Part shown: positions 34,801-47,097 of the stretch, in pieces | How the letters are laid out: every line of letters begins with the position of its first letter | Position numbering within the stretch: the stretch's first letter is position 1 | From: Yamagishiella unicocca | Lineage: Eukaryota > Chlorophyta > Chlorophyceae > Chlamydomonadales > Volvocaceae | Assembly: GCA_003116995.1 (NCBI GenBank) | Contig: BDSL01000033.1 | Span: forward strand, 806,001-870,000 | Direction: 5' to 3' | Length of the DNA stretch: 64,000 nt | Translations under genes and position numbers: made by a program | Notes under the pieces: model-generated | Database searches by the model: none | Seen by the model: the letters and a program-made list of their open reading frames with translations, nothing else | What the model was told of the DNA's origin: nothing

Positions 34801-37544
34801 ACAACCTCCCGCTCTCGCCATTCCCCTGCAACCCACCGCCGCTCCTGTCAGCAGGGAGGAGTTGCGAGAGCGGGCCATCGCTCGGGCGGCCGCTCGAGCG
34901 GAGCTAGCCAGCGCCATGACGGCCGCGGCAGCGGCGGGTGGTACGGAGTCGGGGCCTTCGACGGCAGCCGGCGGCGGCGGCGCCGCCGGGGGGTCCTTAT
35001 CACCGCGGGGCGCCTCGCACCAGCCGCGAGCCAACCGTCCCGTGTGGCGCACCCCGGACTACCAACGGCTGTGGAATATGGCGGTCCAGCTAGGCGAGAC
35101 GCAGGAGCAGGGCGAAGGGCAGGAGGTGGAACTTGGGCATGGCGCACACCAGCAACCTGCGGAGGCGGCTGCCGCACCTTTGCCCCAACTGCTGCAGTAC
35201 CAGGAGCCGCAATTGCGTGGTGTGGTCGCGCCTGCGACCGCAGAAAGCGAGCGGGAGGAACCGGTGGTCTCGGAGCCGGGAGCGGACATGACACACGCCG
35301 CGGCGGAGGTGGTCGTGGTGGCCGCAGCGCTGGCGGAGGCGGAGGTGGACGCGGCGGCCGCTGCGCCGTCGCCGCCTCAGCTGCTGGTCACTATCGATTT
35401 GCTATCGGCTGGCGTGCCGACGCCTGACGAGGCGCAGAGCATCGCCGACTCGGCCATGGGGTACGACAGATTGCAGCGCGGCGGCGTAGGCGTAGGCGGC
35501 CTGCCGCACGGCGACCGGGACCGCGACGCTGATCTTGATTCGGCGCGGTCCCGCGGGGACCGCGTCTCGGACCTTGACTTGCGGGCGGCTGAGGTGGACC
35601 TGGACTCGGCGCGCGGCGGGCTGGTGCGGCCGGGCGCGCTGGGGGACATCGACTCGGCGAGGTCGTATTCCCGGGCAGCTTCGTCGCAAGGGGACCCGGA
35701 GGAGGACGGCGGCGGCGAGGTCGAGGCTGAGGGCAGCATCGGCGAGGAGGACGTGGAGCTGGAGCTGCAGGTGGAGGTGGCGGACACGGCGGCGGCGCAG
35801 GGCGAGGGGCGTGACCTGTTCGCGCGGTACTCGATCACGACGTACGGCAGGGGCGACACGTCACACCTACGCCAGCGGCGCAACTCGGGTGGCGGCGCCG
35901 GCGGCGCCGCGCGGCACTGGGGCGTCAGCGGCCTGGGCGGCGTCCCGATCTCGGGCTCGCCGCTGCGGCGCGGCTCGTCGGCGTCGGCAGACCAGCAGGC
36001 GTCCGGGCGCCGCGGCCACAGCAGCAGCAGCGGCGTGCAGGATACCGTCACCGGTGCCGCCGATGACGCCGCCAGCGACGACGACGCAGACGCTGGCGCT
36101 GACGCCGCGTCCCACGGTCGCGCGTATTTGCATCCTCACCACCACCACGCCTCGCACTACTCAAATCCGCCGCACGCGCGCACCACGCCGACATCGGGTT
36201 CCGGAGCGTCAGCTGCCACCATCGCTGCGGCCTCGGGCCCAGCCGCCGCGGCCGTGGCGTCATCGTCTCCGTTGTACGGCGGACGCAGCGTCGAGCTGCC
36301 GCCGCATGTCAGCCCGGGGCATGGGCACTGGGGCTTCCGGCGGACCGACACGGCCAACAGCAGGGCACTGGTGGGTGCATAACTAAGGGTGGTACCGGGA
36401 GTTGGGGTCTGAGGCTGGGACATGGCTGGAGGAGTGCGCAGCGCAAGCCCCCAAATCCCCAATCCCTAGCATGCGATAGCGTAGGTCTTAGGGGGCGTGC
36501 CCCAGTCTGCACTAGGTGGCTAGTCGGGATACTGTCATGGCTGAATCTGCTGGGCTGGTTGTCAGGCGGGCCAGGTGACGTCGTCCGAAAAAACAGGGAC
36601 GGTAAAGACGTGCGGATGGAGAGCGGTGAGTGCAATCCCTCCTTCGCGCCTGACACGCCCGCCCTCATCCGCGCCGTTTGAGATGGGTCGTCAAAACCAC
36701 CGCTGCCGCACGTTGTGGCCTACAGGATGTCGCAGGAGGCGCGGATCCGGAGCCGGACCACGAACGCGGAGGTCCCAGCGGCCCGTTTGGCGAGCAGCCT
36801 CCGTTCCCTACGTACGACAGCGACGTGGATCTCGCCGACGCCGGCGGCGGCGGCCACGACGGCAACAGCAGCGACGGCGAGGTCCTGGCCGACCCCGCGG
36901 AGCTGCTACTTCGGGCCCGATCCATCCTCACGGCCTCAGCCTCCGAAACCAGCGCTCCGGCCAGCGCCTCAGGCGCCAGCGGCAGTCTCCTGCGGAATAG
37001 CTCCGCCACGCCGGCGGACTTCTACCACAAGCTTGCAGGTGAGCATGCGCGGTCAGGCATTTTGGCTGGCCCGCATGGTATGTGCGACTAGCATCTTTCC
37101 CCTGGCCCACGCGATGCGCTTCGGCCCTCAACCCGCAAGGGTTCCACCTAAACCCGCTGAATCGATGTCCCACCCAATACGCGTTTCTGCGCTACCCTAC
37201 GCGCCCAAAACGTTTTCTCGTCAATTTTGCTTGTCTGTGAGTGCCGACCCACGGAGTTTCTCTCACCGCCGCCCGCAGGCCAGCTCCAGGACCCAGAGAC
37301 GCTGGCAGCGGCGCGCCAGGCAGTGCTGGGCACCTCGGCATCAGCAACAGCCGGCGGAGCCTTCAGGCGCATGAGCAGCGGCTGCTCAGCGACCGCTACC
37401 GCCACTCAGCAACAAACACAGCAGCAGCAGCGCAGTAACAACTTGGGCCCATCCCCTGGAGCCAATGCAGCTGCGGGCGGCAGCGGTGAAGGCAGTGGGA
37501 CGGCGGACGGATCGCAGCTGACTGGTCTGTACGACCTGGACTAA
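31853..37544 (+). CDS. ODA7: Leucine-rich-repeat axonemal dynein assembly factor, DNAAF1/ODA7 orthologue
   Basis: Cytoplasmic assembly factor needed to pre-assemble outer-arm (and some inner-arm) dyneins for flagella; called ODA7 in Chlamydomonas and DNAAF1/LRRC50 in animals. Exons 31853-31908, 31990-32065, 32243-32646, 33098-33244, 33485-33603, 33862-34453, 34855-36370, 36575-36625, 36726-37038, 37279-37544 give 1,179 residues. The N-terminus LTPESLRRLCKDLKLY and KGIIKLENLD match the family. About six LRRs follow (LKTLYLEQNAISDIENL, LRCLYLGKNMI, LETLDLAENVI, LKTLNISGNRL). The LRR cap is NYKHYRKAVLAGMPALNYLD followed by ESPVFPKDRRLAVAF. After exon 5 the protein is mostly low-complexity Ala/Gly/Ser/Glu sequence, much longer than in human DNAAF1 (about 725 residues). 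The in-frame TAG upstream supports this ATG. The small exon 8 could also start at 36566, adding three residues. Confidence 0.93.
34609..34730. repeat. 20-bp tandem repeat in DNAAF1 intron 6
   Basis: Five copies of GGTGCGGACTGTCCCTGCCT, the last two diverged, inside the intron 34454-34854. Confidence 0.9.
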
Positions 37545-37678
37545 CGGCCAGTTGCATGGGACATCGCATATACACAGAAGGTTCCGGTCTGGGTCTAGGT
37601 CCGTGGCTTGGGGTGTTTGAGAGGTGTTTGTGGACTTGAACGTGAGGTGCTGTTTTACTGCGCCTTAGCGTGGATGGG

Positions 37679-37683
37679 TGTAA
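37679..37683 (+). promoter_or_regulatory. TGTAA polyadenylation signal of DNAAF1
   Basis: TGTAA, the usual volvocine polyadenylation motif, 134 bp after the DNAAF1 stop codon; the first one seen downstream. Confidence 0.6.
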
Positions 37684-39161
37684 TGACCGCCTGTGGCGCC
37701 ACGCGTAGCGTCAGGCGGCTGTATGGCGAGTGGACAAGCCGTAGTTGGTGATGTTCGCCACGCAAGCTCCACTCAGTTGCGGAGCGAGGAGCAGTGGCGG
37801 GTCCGCCGCGTGTACATGAGTGTAAGTGGTGCGCGAGTCCTGGTTGACGTGCGAAAAGTGTCGCAGTGGGCGCAGCAAAATACGCTGTGGTATACTTCTT
37901 GGGTTGAGGTATCCCGTTAAATTTGGGCAATGCGTTGAGGCTCCCTCGCGGCGACAAGGAGGGCGCCGCCGGCGGGTTTATACTGTCGTCCGACGTGTTG
38001 TGTACGGTTACATAATCATACGGCGGTTACACCAACCATTCCACGCGCTCCGCCACATTCGCTTTATTGGTGACCCAGTCACGTCCTGACATTAATTCAC
38101 CGCATGTCATGTTGGCAGCACCCGCGGAGGCCGTAATTTGTAAAGTGCACGGAGGACTCAAGAGTAACATTTATATTGTGGACGCCGTCAGGGTGAGCAT
38201 GGCGCGGTTGTACCTGCTGCTATAGAATAAAAACCCCTGCTGGTAGATGCACAGCACAATAGTAGCCTTCGCGGATCAGAAATGGGCACGAACGAGGTAT
38301 ACCTGCTACTTGGCTGCTATTATGCAGAAGATGTGGCACGGGTTAGTGAGGTTTGAGTGCTAGATGGTTGGCCTGCATTTCTGGTGCACACTGGCGGCGT
38401 CACTGACGTTGACCAAGCCTCAAAGACGGAACATGTGTAACATAACACCCCAAGCCAATTTCGCAGCTCCTGACAGTTTTCACGTAATGGTGACGTCCTG
38501 TTGACGCTTTTCACGTAATGGTGACGCCCTACTTTCTAACCCAGTCGTGCCACACCGTCCCTTCCTTGGGAATTGCCCCTCATGTCTGCCCGTGTTCTGT
38601 TGCTGCAGACATACGCCACCGTCGATTAGTCTCGTAACGGTAACATAAACACACCTTCGGCAAGTACTCTGCCCACTATAACTGAATGCATCCTCACGGA
38701 CGTAATGTAGTATCTGATCCACGCAAGGTCACGGCTGGTTGCCTACGTGTTTCGAACGTAAGCACGACCCTTTGCACAACCTCCATGTATTGAAGTGTAC
38801 ACTCAAGACCCTAGTGGGGGGCATAACAATATATCCACATCAAGACCGATTGCCAAGACTAACCACCCACCAGTCGTGGGTATGCGGGTCTACGAAATAT
38901 CTCTGCAATATTACTCCATAATGATGGTCGCCATTTCTTTTCGGGATTCCAAGATGCTGCTCGACGACTCCTAAGCGCCAATGTCGCCCCTAGGAGTAGT
39001 CGTTGCGATGGCCGCTGCTAGTGTCACTGTCAAGCAAAACTTAATAGGTTGAACTTGCCACGAGCGCGTCCACACGCATTGGGGCGGAGAAGCGACAGCT
39101 CCAAGCTCAGCGTATTGACTGCACGGGCGGAAGGCAAGGGCAGAGTGAAGGGGAAGTTCAT
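37684..39161. other. Convergent intergenic spacer
   Basis: Lies between the 3' ends of DNAAF1 and the coiled-coil gene. AT-richer than the genes; no coding sequence or RNA gene recognised. Confidence 0.5.
38477..38530. repeat. 23-bp direct repeat, period 31
   Basis: TTTTCACGTAATGGTGACG plus four bases occurs at 38477-38499 and 38508-38530 with one mismatch. Significance unknown. Confidence 0.7.
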
Positions 39162-39166
39162 TTACA
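39162..39166 (-). promoter_or_regulatory. TGTAA polyadenylation signal of coiled-coil gene
   Basis: TGTAA on the minus strand, 126 bp past the stop codon at 39293. Confidence 0.55.
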
Positions 39167-39292
39167 AGGCAGGTGGACCTGTTGTAGACGGGAGTATGAG
39201 ATTAGTAATCGCATCCCTGTATCTGTTATCATCTTGCAGGATAAAGTACGCGCCCAACCCAGGATCGCTGTATCGCACAAGTAGCCAGCCTC

Positions 39293-41788
39293 TCAAACTA
39301 GGACCACAGGCTCATAGCCCTCGGGTGTTCGCTCCCAGCAGCGAACACCACCGTGCGGCTTCCACTCACCAGCCTCCATGCACTGCTTGTTGATTTCTTG
39401 CAGCGAGTGCACATCGTGCCGCGCCGCTTCCTCCTGCTCGCGCGCCTGTGCCGCTGCAATGCTGCTCGATATCAGGCGCTGCGTCAGGGACTGGTTCTCA
39501 CGCCACAGCGCCGCAATCGCCATGTCTCGTGGGTCAGCGCGGTCGCCCAGCTCGTCCTCGCTGCCAGCAGTGATACCGTTGACGCTGCCATCAAAAACGC
39601 CACAATTGGCACCGTGCGCATTGCTGACGAGCCTGCCACTGTCATACCAGGACAGGCCACCGGTGGTATCAGCTCCTTCTCCAGTCCCGCAGGGAGGCGG
39701 CAGCCTTGAGCTGGCTGCGTGGGCCGACGCGGAAGCCAGCGCCGAGGGCGTCACTAGCATAACAGTAGCGGCAGAGCGCGCTGAGAACTCGTTGTCGCCA
39801 TGCAGGTGGGCTGGCATGTGTTCCGCATACAGCCGCTGTCCATGCCGCCGGCCATGCTGCGATGAATGCAGCGACGCCTGCGCATCACGCCACGCCTCGC
39901 CTGCCTCTTGCAGCTGCTGCTGAAGGAGCTGGCTCTGGGCCGCCAAAGAGCTCCTACAGTTCCATAAAATGAATCGTGCGGTACAGGTATAGGGACAGAG
40001 GCATGCGGACAGATTACCTCTAACAGTCCGTGACTAATGCTCGCATCCTCCGTCAGGAACTCAGGATTCCTCCAAAACCAGGACCTCAAGCGCCCAAAAC
40101 GTATACCAGGCGAACAAACTGGCAGTTGCCAGCCCCTTGCAGGCACGAAGGCCGCAAGAGCCCAACCCTGTTATCCCCAGACCCGTGTGGCAGCGTTCAC
40201 ACACCTGGCGCGTGCTTCTTGCTCCAGCCGGCGCTCAAGGCCACCTATGTACTCCTGGCATTCCAGCAGCTCCAAACTCATCTCTTCACGTGCGGCACTG
40301 GACTCCTGCACTTGACACGGTGACGAAAGGATCGGAGTGAACGAAGTGCCAAGCCTATCCCTATCAGAGCAGTGTTGATTCCGACTCAGCAGCACCGAAC
40401 AAATCAAACGCCCTACCTATGTCGCCTTCGACAGGCACGGGATATGGGCTGTTCCCGCACAGGGACGTGCGCGCCCTGCTATCATCACAAAAGACCCAAA
40501 TCGGTAAAACCCGATGCATGATGGCCCAGACCCACTTTGCCCGACCCAGATGCCACTGACCCAATTGGCATGTAAGTTGGCAGTGCCCCTTACACCCACG
40601 CTGTACAGCTACTTGTTCCACATACCACAACTGGACCGGCCGGATCCGACCCACCTCAAGCTGCAACCGCAGCGCCGCCACCTCGTTCACTCGTGCCACC
40701 AGCTGCCGCTGCAGAGCGGTCGCACGCTGCATCAAATCCAGAGCCGCACCGATATGCGTATCCTCCACAGAGACGCTGCCGTCGTCGTCGACATCGCTGC
40801 TGCTGTTGCCGGCAGGGACACGCCAGCGATCTGGGTCGGCATCACGACCACGACCACGTTGACCCCCGCCAACGTTATGTACGGCATCATCGCTGACGCC
40901 CAACAGCGCTGCCAGGGAGTTGACGAGGCTCTTGTGGCCAGTGCGCCCGCGGGTTGCTAGATCGCACAGCAGAGGCAGAGACGCGGCCACCACCGCCGCG
41001 GCGGTTGCCTCGTGACCTGGGTTGTGCTGTCCATGTCGGCCATCATGGCGATAGCGACGGCGATGGCGGTGGCAACGACCGGAGGAGAACGAAAGCAAGT
41101 GCCGGGTGGGGCTGATGGCCAACGAGACCCCGGAACGGGACGATGAGTCGCCGGTGAACGCGGACATGGGCTGGGTCAGTGGCGACGATGGCGCGGAGTT
41201 GTCGAATAGGGGGTTCGTGTACGCGGGGCCGTTGCGCTGTTGTTTTGGAGTGGCGTAAGCAGGATAACGAGCTCCGTTGGATCCGCCAGCAACATCATCG
41301 CCGTCCTCGGTGTCCGTGCCGGCACGAGCGCCAGCAGCATGGAGCTTGGAACTGGCAGCGCTGATATTCACGTGGTACATGGTGTTAACTGGGCTGCTTA
41401 GCGGTGATCGTGCGGCCAGATTTGAGACTTTTGTTGTCTGGTCCAGCACGGCAGCCGCACGGGCGGTGCATGCTGCGTCGGCGCTGGTAGGCAGCGAACA
41501 GCCGCGGACTGAGCCGCTGTAAGGTGCTACACCGGTTCGAACCGCATCGATGTGGGTCGGGCATTTCGATATAGAGGTTGCCGCAGGGCCTAAGATGGAA
41601 GCTTCCGCGCCGCTGCCCTCAGATGTCAGGCTCCATGCCAGGCCGACACGACCGAGGTTGCCGGCGCTGGGCTCCGGAGTGATTAGGAGCGGGCTGTCTA
41701 GGCTATCGTTGCAATCCGGACTGAACTTGACACATTTGGAGGCACCGTGTGAGCACGGTGGAGATAGTTGCTCTTGTAGCCCGGACAT
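39293..41788 (-). CDS. Coiled-coil protein of unknown function
   Basis: Function not recognised. Exons 41788-40655, 40305-40205 and 39953-39293 join in frame to 631 residues. The first 330 residues are low-complexity and Ser/Ala/Gly-rich with scattered basic clusters. From about residue 355 heptad-like sequence begins (LQRQLVARVNEVAALRLQLE), continues through exon 2 (MSLELLECQEYIGGLERRLE) and into exon 3 (QLLQQQLQEAGEAWRDAQ), and returns near the C-terminus (REQEEAARHDVHSLQEINKQ). A structural or scaffold protein is the most that can be inferred; the neighbouring dynein-assembly gene is no evidence of a ciliary role. Near the 3' end GCTGGTGAGTGG looks like a strong donor, so an alternative end that skips the last 25 or so codons is possible. 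A TGTAA signal follows on the correct strand. Confidence 0.75.
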
Positions 41789-43099
41789 TGCTCCTGCGTA
41801 TCTGCGGAGTAGGGCATCCGTATCACGCTAGATAGCTCGAATTGTAGAATTCTTGGAGCTTCTTATGTTGGCTACATACCTTACAGTGAGCCGGTAGGTG
41901 GAACTGGTGTTGCAGGCGTCGCCCAAGGGACGCGGTTGTGTGCTAACCGAAGAGTAGTAGTCAGCTCCCCAGCGGTTTGCGCGAGATACCAAGGTACTAC
42001 TAACTGATGACGATGATAGGTAGCTTTTACAGGCGCTCCAACTTCGGACAGGTGTCGTCGATGCGTGGACACAGTACGCGACGAAAGCTAAAGCCAGGCT
42101 ACGGGTTCAGCGTAAAAGTAGAGTCGTCACTGCCAAACGAATCTCACCGTTGCTGTACTTTTGGTGGTGAGGTTGAACGCTTCCTTGCGGAAGGCATACT
42201 CGTCAAGTCAACGGTACGGCACTCTCGTTTGGCGGGAGACCACAATATCATCCATCAATTTCCTCCATTTTGCAAATTCGAGGAAATCTCGATGCAGTGT
42301 AATCGGCTTTATGGGCACGTCGCATTGTACACACAGGCTTCAAGCTTTGGACGTGAGGCAAAGGATGCAACAAAACAGCCAGCCGTCTATGATCATCCTT
42401 AGATTGTAACCTAACATGCTGTTGACAACTCAGCTTCTGCCTGAGGTTGCAAACCTCAGCCGAGTGTACAGCTGCGAATTCAGCGCCGCGCTGCCTACCG
42501 GTACCAAGATTTGCATGGTCCTGACTCCTGGCGTAGGGAGGTGAAGCGATAGCATAGCATGCTGCATGAAGTCTCGGGATGCTAATCAAGTTGCGAAGCT
42601 TTGCGTTTGTGCTGTCATCCGTTCCTAGCGGCCGTCCCGGCGCGCCTACCCGAGCTGGCCATCGAAGTCCTTTTTTTGCACAGCTATGAAAGTGCGATCT
42701 TCCAGCGGGCCACCACGTTCTACAGGGGTGTTGGTCTTTGCAGGCACTGAACGGCACGGCCGAACCAACGCCCTCGGGCCACTCGAACCGTTTCCACCTG
42801 TCGCGCTGTCGTTCACCAACCAACTGTCCTTTATTTTTTACTACGGTTCTTCAAGAATTTTCGCTAGTTTCCACGATGCACGTATCCCGTCGGATGTTTC
42901 CTCTGTTGGTACCAGTACTACATTTGAAATCATTATCCTCGCCTTCATATCTTTTGAAGCAGTATAGGTAACTCCATGCGAAATTGTACACGCAAGTTTC
43001 TTCTATAAAAAGATACCTCTAAGCAGAGACTCCGAAAGGGATGCTTATCATCGGCCACTAGCTGACGTCCCATTGTGTTAGTTCGCCTCACTGGCTAAA
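41789..43099. promoter_or_regulatory. Divergent spacer upstream of coiled-coil and flavoprotein genes
   Basis: 1.3 kb between outward-facing starts, lower in GC, with short open frames on both strands that match no family I know. Presumably promoters and 5' UTRs; possibly some degenerate repeat DNA near 42,100-42,800. Confidence 0.45.
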
Positions 43100-46000
43100 A
43101 TGTACCAGTGCAAAATGCTGCATCGCTATTCTGCTGGTCGCGCTGCACTGTTCGGCCGGCGTGCCGTCTGCGGCCGGCGCGACGTCGCCAGCTTGCGCAC
43201 GACTGCCCTGCCAGCTGATGGAGGCCCCTCCACAGCCACCTCTTCCTCCAGCCAGCCTTTACACGTCACTATTGTTGGTGGCGGAGCGGCGGGACTGACA
43301 GCGGCGTTTTTCGCGGCGGAGCACGGCGCTAAGGTGACCACCACCGTCCTAGGGGCTACGCTGGGGGGTCTAGTCCTCTGTCGTGCGTCTTACGATGCCT
43401 GGCTACGAAGAAGGCAGTGGTCACGATTATGTACGGCACGCGTGTAGCTTGTGTGACAGCAACCTGGAATAGCCTCAAGCGGAGGTGTGGGGTCTCAATG
43501 CTCTCTCCCCGCCACCGCACGACGGCCACCAGAGGCGCGCCGCTTCCTGTCAGCGAGGAGCCTTTTGATGCAGGCGTTGGGCTGACAGGCGCCGCCCGCA
43601 CCCGCCATGTCACGCGCGCCGCACAATGCACCCACCGCCGCTGCCCGCAGGTTACGGTTCTGGAGCGCACTCGGGAGGCCGGCAAGAAGATCCTCATGTC
43701 CGGTGGCTCGCGATGGTGAGGCAAGCGCGGTGTGCGGGCAAGGGCAGGCGCAGGCGCCACAGGCGACGAGCCCGATGCTCCTAGCCACAACAACCAACAC
43801 GATGCTCCCCATGTTCCTTTCTTTTCACCCTCTCGGTCCCCTCCTACCCGTGCTCCTGCCGCTGTCCTCCCTCCCGACTTCGACCCAAATCACAAATCCC
43901 CGCGCTGCCCCTTCTGCAGCAACGTGCTACCCCTGGAGGTGGACCTGCAGTTCGACTTCCACACAGAGAGCAGCGCAAGCGCCATGAAGGCGGTGTTCGC
44001 GTCCTGGAACCTGGATCTGTGTAGAGCCTGGTGAGCCGGCTGCGGTAGGAGGGCGGACACGGGAAACCGTAACTGAGGCGATGCGTGGAGTGGAGCGGCA
44101 CTTAAGTGTCCTCCTCCTCTGCCCCGCCACGCCACGCCACGCGCGCTGCGCTGCAGGCTGGAGGACCCCTACTGGGGCGTCGGACTTGATCTGCAGCTGG
44201 AGGAGGAGACCAAGAAGTACTTCCCCACCAGCAATTCGTCGAGGGAGGTAAGGCGGCTGGGAGAGCGGGGCCCCGTTCCCACTTTCCAATTCTGCTCTCT
44301 GATTGTGTTTCTACGACCCCTGCCTGTCGCGAGCCGTACTCCTTCCGTGCCCTCTGGCAGCCCTGCCCCCGGGCCAACCTGGCGGCCCTTAACGATGAGT
44401 CCCTTGTCCTAGATCGCAATGCCAGCTTCGATCCGCCTCGGCTTTCGCATCGGCATCGGCCTTGACTTCTGACCACAGGTACGCGACAGGCTTGTGGCGG
44501 CATGCCTGGCCCGGGGGGTCACTTTCAAGTACAACACCAGCGTGGAGGGGTTGCAGGCGCTACAGCCGGAGCAGGAAGCCGGGGCAGTAGCAGGTGTGTC
44601 AGCGACACCAGCGACGATAACGGCCGCCCCAGGCGCTGGGGCTGGAAGCGACAGGAGCACCAGCACGGCGACCGCCGGGGCTGGGCCACAGGCTGAGTCA
44701 CCCGACGGGGATGCCGACGTTCGAAGGGCCAGCGGCGCCGCCGCCAGCGCATCAGAGACAGCCAACGTTGATGGCGTCGGCGGCGACGACGGCGCCGGCG
44801 GTGCTCGGCGCGGCAAGAAGGGCAGGGGCACTCGGGGCGGTCGTGCGCGGGCGGCGGCGGCGACGACGGCAGTAGCAGGTGACGGTGCCACCGCCGCTGC
44901 TGCTGCTGCCATAAGGTGGCTTTGCAAGCTACGTGACGGCACGGAGCACGTGACGGACAAGCTGGTAGGTGCTTTCGGTTGCTCGGTTGCAGAAGGAAGT
45001 TGATGGTGGTTTGGGCTGTTTCGACGACGGCACCTGATACCGTGCATTGTGTTTGTGGTGAGCCCGGCACGCCTCTCCGCCGCCGCCCGCCCCTTGGCTG
45101 TCTGAAGATCATCGCCACCGGCGGCCTCAGCTTCCCGGCTGTGGGTACCGACGGCACCGGCCACCGGCTCCTCAACGCGCTGGGCCACACGCTGCGCGAC
45201 CCATATCCTGCCCTCACACCACTCACAGGAGGCCACCCGGCCGGGGAACAGCTGGCGGGTAAGGTGACCGGGCTGGGAGGGCCGGGCTGGCAGGGGGGAC
45301 CGTGAACACTGTTTCCTGTCCGCTGACTGGATTTTAGGTTGCTCGCAACGGACATTCCTCGTAGCCTCCCGCTTAGCTGCCCCAACCCGTTCACCCCCGA
45401 GCAACTGGCGTGTGCCCTTGTTTTGTCTTTTTCCTCGCAGGCGTCTCCATGTACGGCATCGAGCTGTCCGTACAGGTCCCGGGCGCCAAGCGGCCGAAGG
45501 TTTCGGAGCGCACTGCTCTGCTGTTTACGCACCGCGGCTACAGCGGCCCCGCGGTGCTGGACCTCAGCCACTACGCGGTTAGGGCGCTGACCCGTGGTTC
45601 AGCTCCACTGCCGCGGCATAGCCAGCGGACCGCCGCAGTGACGGCTGGAAGCGCTGGAGCCGGCGCTACTGCAAGCGATAGCGGTGATGGCAGTAGTGGT
45701 GGATCTGGCAGCAGTAGTGCCGGGGGCTACGCGGCAGCGGGGCTCCCCTCCCTCCGAGTCAACTGGACGCATGAGTCAGCGGCCGTGTGGGACGATCGGA
45801 TCAGGGTGGGTAGACGAGCTGAGGCCCGGCGACCTGCAGCTCAGGGCGCTAATCAGTGTATATATTGTATGGTCCGACTTCGGAGCGTACTGGGGGCCAG
45901 TTATGGGTTACCCTGCGAGTATATGATGGGGAAGTTGCGATCGCCAACGCGCGCATGATACAGCCTAACGTTGCCTGCATGCTTGGACTTGTGGTGGCAT

Positions 46001-47097
46001 TTTCACGGCTGGCTCTGTCGTACTCGGAGCACCAACTCGACTCTGGGACTACTGCTCCATACCCGACCTTCCCCGCCTCCCTGGCCGTGTCGCCTCCGGG
46101 CCCCCCTGTCATTCGCAGGCCGGCGGTACGGCACTCGTCACCACGCTGCTGCAGCGCGCTGGCCTGCGCGAGCGACTGGCGGAGGCGTTGGTTTCGGAGC
46201 TGGGTCTGACGGGACGCCGAGTGTGCGACGTGAAGAAGGCGGAGCGGGCAGCGCTGGTGGGAGTAGCGAGCGTTGGGGATGGTCCAGGGAGATAAGCAAG
46301 GAATATGCATCCCGAGTTATGTGAGGGCGGTGGGGCCCTAATGTCCGTTGGCCTGCGTAATTGCTGAAGAGAGGGGAAAATGTGCGAAACAAAACGAATC
46401 TTTGAAACCTTTCAAATCCACATATAATCTACTGTTCGTCATCCATTTGGTTGGACGCGCCGGCGTTCCTCGTTCGTAAGGCTATGAGCCGCCTGCAACC
46501 ATCGTGTCACGGATCCGTGCAGGTGTCTTCACTGACGTCGTACGAGTTGCCGTACCAGGGTCACGAGGGTTACAAGAAGGCCGAGGTCACGGGCGGCGGC
46601 GTGCAGCTGGAGGAGCTCAACTGCGCAACTATGGAGAGTAAGGTGAGCAATTACGCGACCGTTGGGACGATTGACTAGATACGACACCGATATGCTTTAC
46701 CGGTATTTGCGTTCAATGCGGCCGAAATGGTTAACTGCCGTGCTCCATGCTGTAAGAATGGGAATGCGAGCAAGCAACGACTTTGCTGCCTGTCTTCAGT
46801 CCCCATGCCTTCTCCTCTTTCCTCGCCCCCACCCTTTTCCTCCCTCCTCCTATGTCATGCACATGTGTTTCCTCCTCTCCCCGCCTGGCGCAGCTCCTCC
46901 CCGGGCTTCACATCTGCGGCGAGTGCGTCGATGTGTTTGGGCGCATCGGTGGCTTCAACTTCTACTGGGCCTGGGTCTCAGGCCGGCTGGCGGGCATCGG
47001 CGCAGTGCAGGGCGGATTGCATCCCAAAGGGGCCACCCGCCGGACAGCGCAGAGTGCAACTACGGCTCCTGCTGCTGCCGTTTCCGAAGAAGCATGA
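43100..47097 (+). CDS. HI0933/BaiN-family NAD(P)/FAD-dependent oxidoreductase, probably organelle-targeted
   Basis: Flavoprotein of the bacterial HI0933 (YhiN/BaiN) family; the substrate in plants and algae is not established. Exons 43100-43333, 43651-43715, 43920-44030, 44157-44247, 44479-44964, 45108-45258, 45441-45805, 46119-46256, 46523-46642, 46894-47097 give 654 residues. Residues 1-52 are Arg/Ala/Ser-rich with few acids, like a chloroplast or mitochondrial transit peptide. Then come the FAD motif HVTIVGGGAAGLTAAFFA (55-72), VTVLERTREAGKKILMSGGS and, across an intron, GGSRCNVLPL. IIATGGLSFPAVGTDGTG follows, and the C-terminus has AEVTGGGVQLEELNCATMES and LLPGLHICGECVDV with GGFNFYWAWVSGRLAG. 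Two Ala/Gly/Ser-rich inserts (exons 5 and 7) make it longer than the bacterial proteins of about 400 residues. The exon 6 acceptor is TGAAG, with a poor pyrimidine tract. Confidence 0.9.

Noticed and set aside
39350..39372. Further intron at GCTG|GTGAGT in the last coiled-coil exon
   Set aside because: The donor is good, but the only in-frame acceptor leaves a five-codon exon ending within the polyadenylation motif; kept as a possibility only.
41510..41545. tRNA-like GGTTCGAACCG box
   Set aside because: It lies inside the coiled-coil coding exon, and no acceptor or anticodon arm can be folded around it.
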